Part shown: positions 63,927 to 64,000 of the stretch, piece after piece
How positions within the stretch are numbered: position 1 is the stretch's first letter
Layout of the letters: each line of letters opens with the position of its first letter
Assembly: GCF_019746665.1 (NCBI RefSeq)
Contig: NZ_JAIERS010000006.1
Span: 207,432-271,431 of the forward strand
Reading direction: 5' to 3'
From: Sphingomonas sp.
Lineage (GTDB): Bacteria; Pseudomonadota; Alphaproteobacteria; Sphingomonadales; Sphingomonadaceae
DNA length: 64,000 nucleotides
Program-made: the position numbers and the translations under genes
Notes under the pieces: model-generated
Told to the model about the DNA's origin: nothing
Database searches by the model: none
What the model saw: the letters and a program-made list of their open reading frames with translations, nothing else

Positions 63927-64000
63927 GGTCCGGGACCCATAAACAGGGTTTCTATGGCGGCGGGAATGTGATTCAGCCTCCCGATTGATCGGGAGTGAGC
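63924..64000. mobile_element. Possible left edge of an insertion sequence (partial)
   Basis: The toxin homology stops at CTAG (63924-63927), where GGTCCGGGACCC begins and non-homologous sequence follows to the window end. This includes the perfect hairpin CTCCCGAT-TG-ATCGGGAG (63978-63995). CTAG fits the YTAR target of IS5-type elements, and the hairpin lies about 55 bases in. No transposase is visible in the window, so this remains tentative. Confidence 0.35.

Overview
The window is GC-rich alphaproteobacterial DNA, most likely from a Sphingomonas-like organism. The basis for this is gene content and style: two large TonB-dependent outer-membrane receptors, an alphaproteobacterial-type SspB, a CIRCE-controlled groESL operon, many 4-bp ATGA/GTGA gene overlaps and GC-rich palindromic spacers. 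The species is inferred and was not tested. Nearly all of the first 60.6 kb is densely packed chromosomal genes. The last 3.4 kb is less GC-rich and looks like a small accessory island.

Layout. 1-1.5 kb: murA (cut by the window edge) and a Crp/Fnr-type regulator. 1.5-7.1 kb: a compact divergent locus with an SsuD-like flavin monooxygenase, an aldo/keto reductase, a Gfo/Idh/MocA oxidoreductase and a TonB receptor. I read it as a candidate sulfoquinovose (sulfo-SMO type) utilization locus. 7.1-17.6 kb: ftsE-ftsX-ydcF-like-plsC, a zinc-ribbon membrane protein, tRNA-Leu(GAG), threonine aldolase, a DMT exporter, an epimerase-like protein, aminopeptidase N and a DUF4118 sensor kinase. 17.7-30.9 kb: a uronate-polymer utilization locus with two FadR-type regulators, GH105, a GPH-type symporter, kduI, kduD, kdgK, a ROK kinase, a Tat-exported protein of unknown family, a TonB receptor and a secreted jelly-roll polysaccharide lyase. 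Two nearly identical operator/promoter elements sit in its two divergent gaps.

30.9-34 kb: hisB-hisH-hisA-hisF on the minus strand, split by palindromic repeats. 34-38.5 kb: sspB, fumC, a small secreted protein and uvrC. 38.5-42.2 kb: a valine/branched-chain acyl-CoA catabolic set (acyl-CoA dehydrogenase, 3-hydroxyisobutyryl-CoA hydrolase, enoyl-CoA hydratase) with a cupin, divergent from a membrane-anchored AraC regulator. 43.5-49.2 kb: a sterol desaturase family protein, a TRIC/YadS channel protein, a small ATPase, an FMN reductase, a GNAT acetyltransferase, sppA and a Uma2 protein. 49.3-51.4 kb: the groESL operon with a heat-shock-like promoter, CIRCE and a terminator. 51.4-54.8 kb: an aguB-type amidase and rpiB-glyA-nrdR. 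54.9-56.2 kb: an ECF sigma/anti-sigma pair. 56.4-60.6 kb: polA and a flippase.

60.6-64 kb: after an AT-richer spacer without genes come a small HTH regulator, an AbiEi-like protein and a DUF6088-type antitoxin/AbiEii-type toxin pair. Each of the three expression units has a clear inverted repeat upstream. The toxin gene is broken by a frameshift and then appears interrupted again just before the window ends.

How the genes work together. In the uronate locus the receptor and secreted lyase would capture and cut the polymer. The symporter would import unsaturated oligosaccharides, GH105 would release the unsaturated uronate, and KduI, KduD and KdgK would convert it to 2-keto-3-deoxy-6-phosphogluconate. 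In the candidate sulfoquinovose locus the Gfo/Idh/MocA protein would release sulfoquinovose, the monooxygenase would remove sulfite, and the reductase would make glucose.
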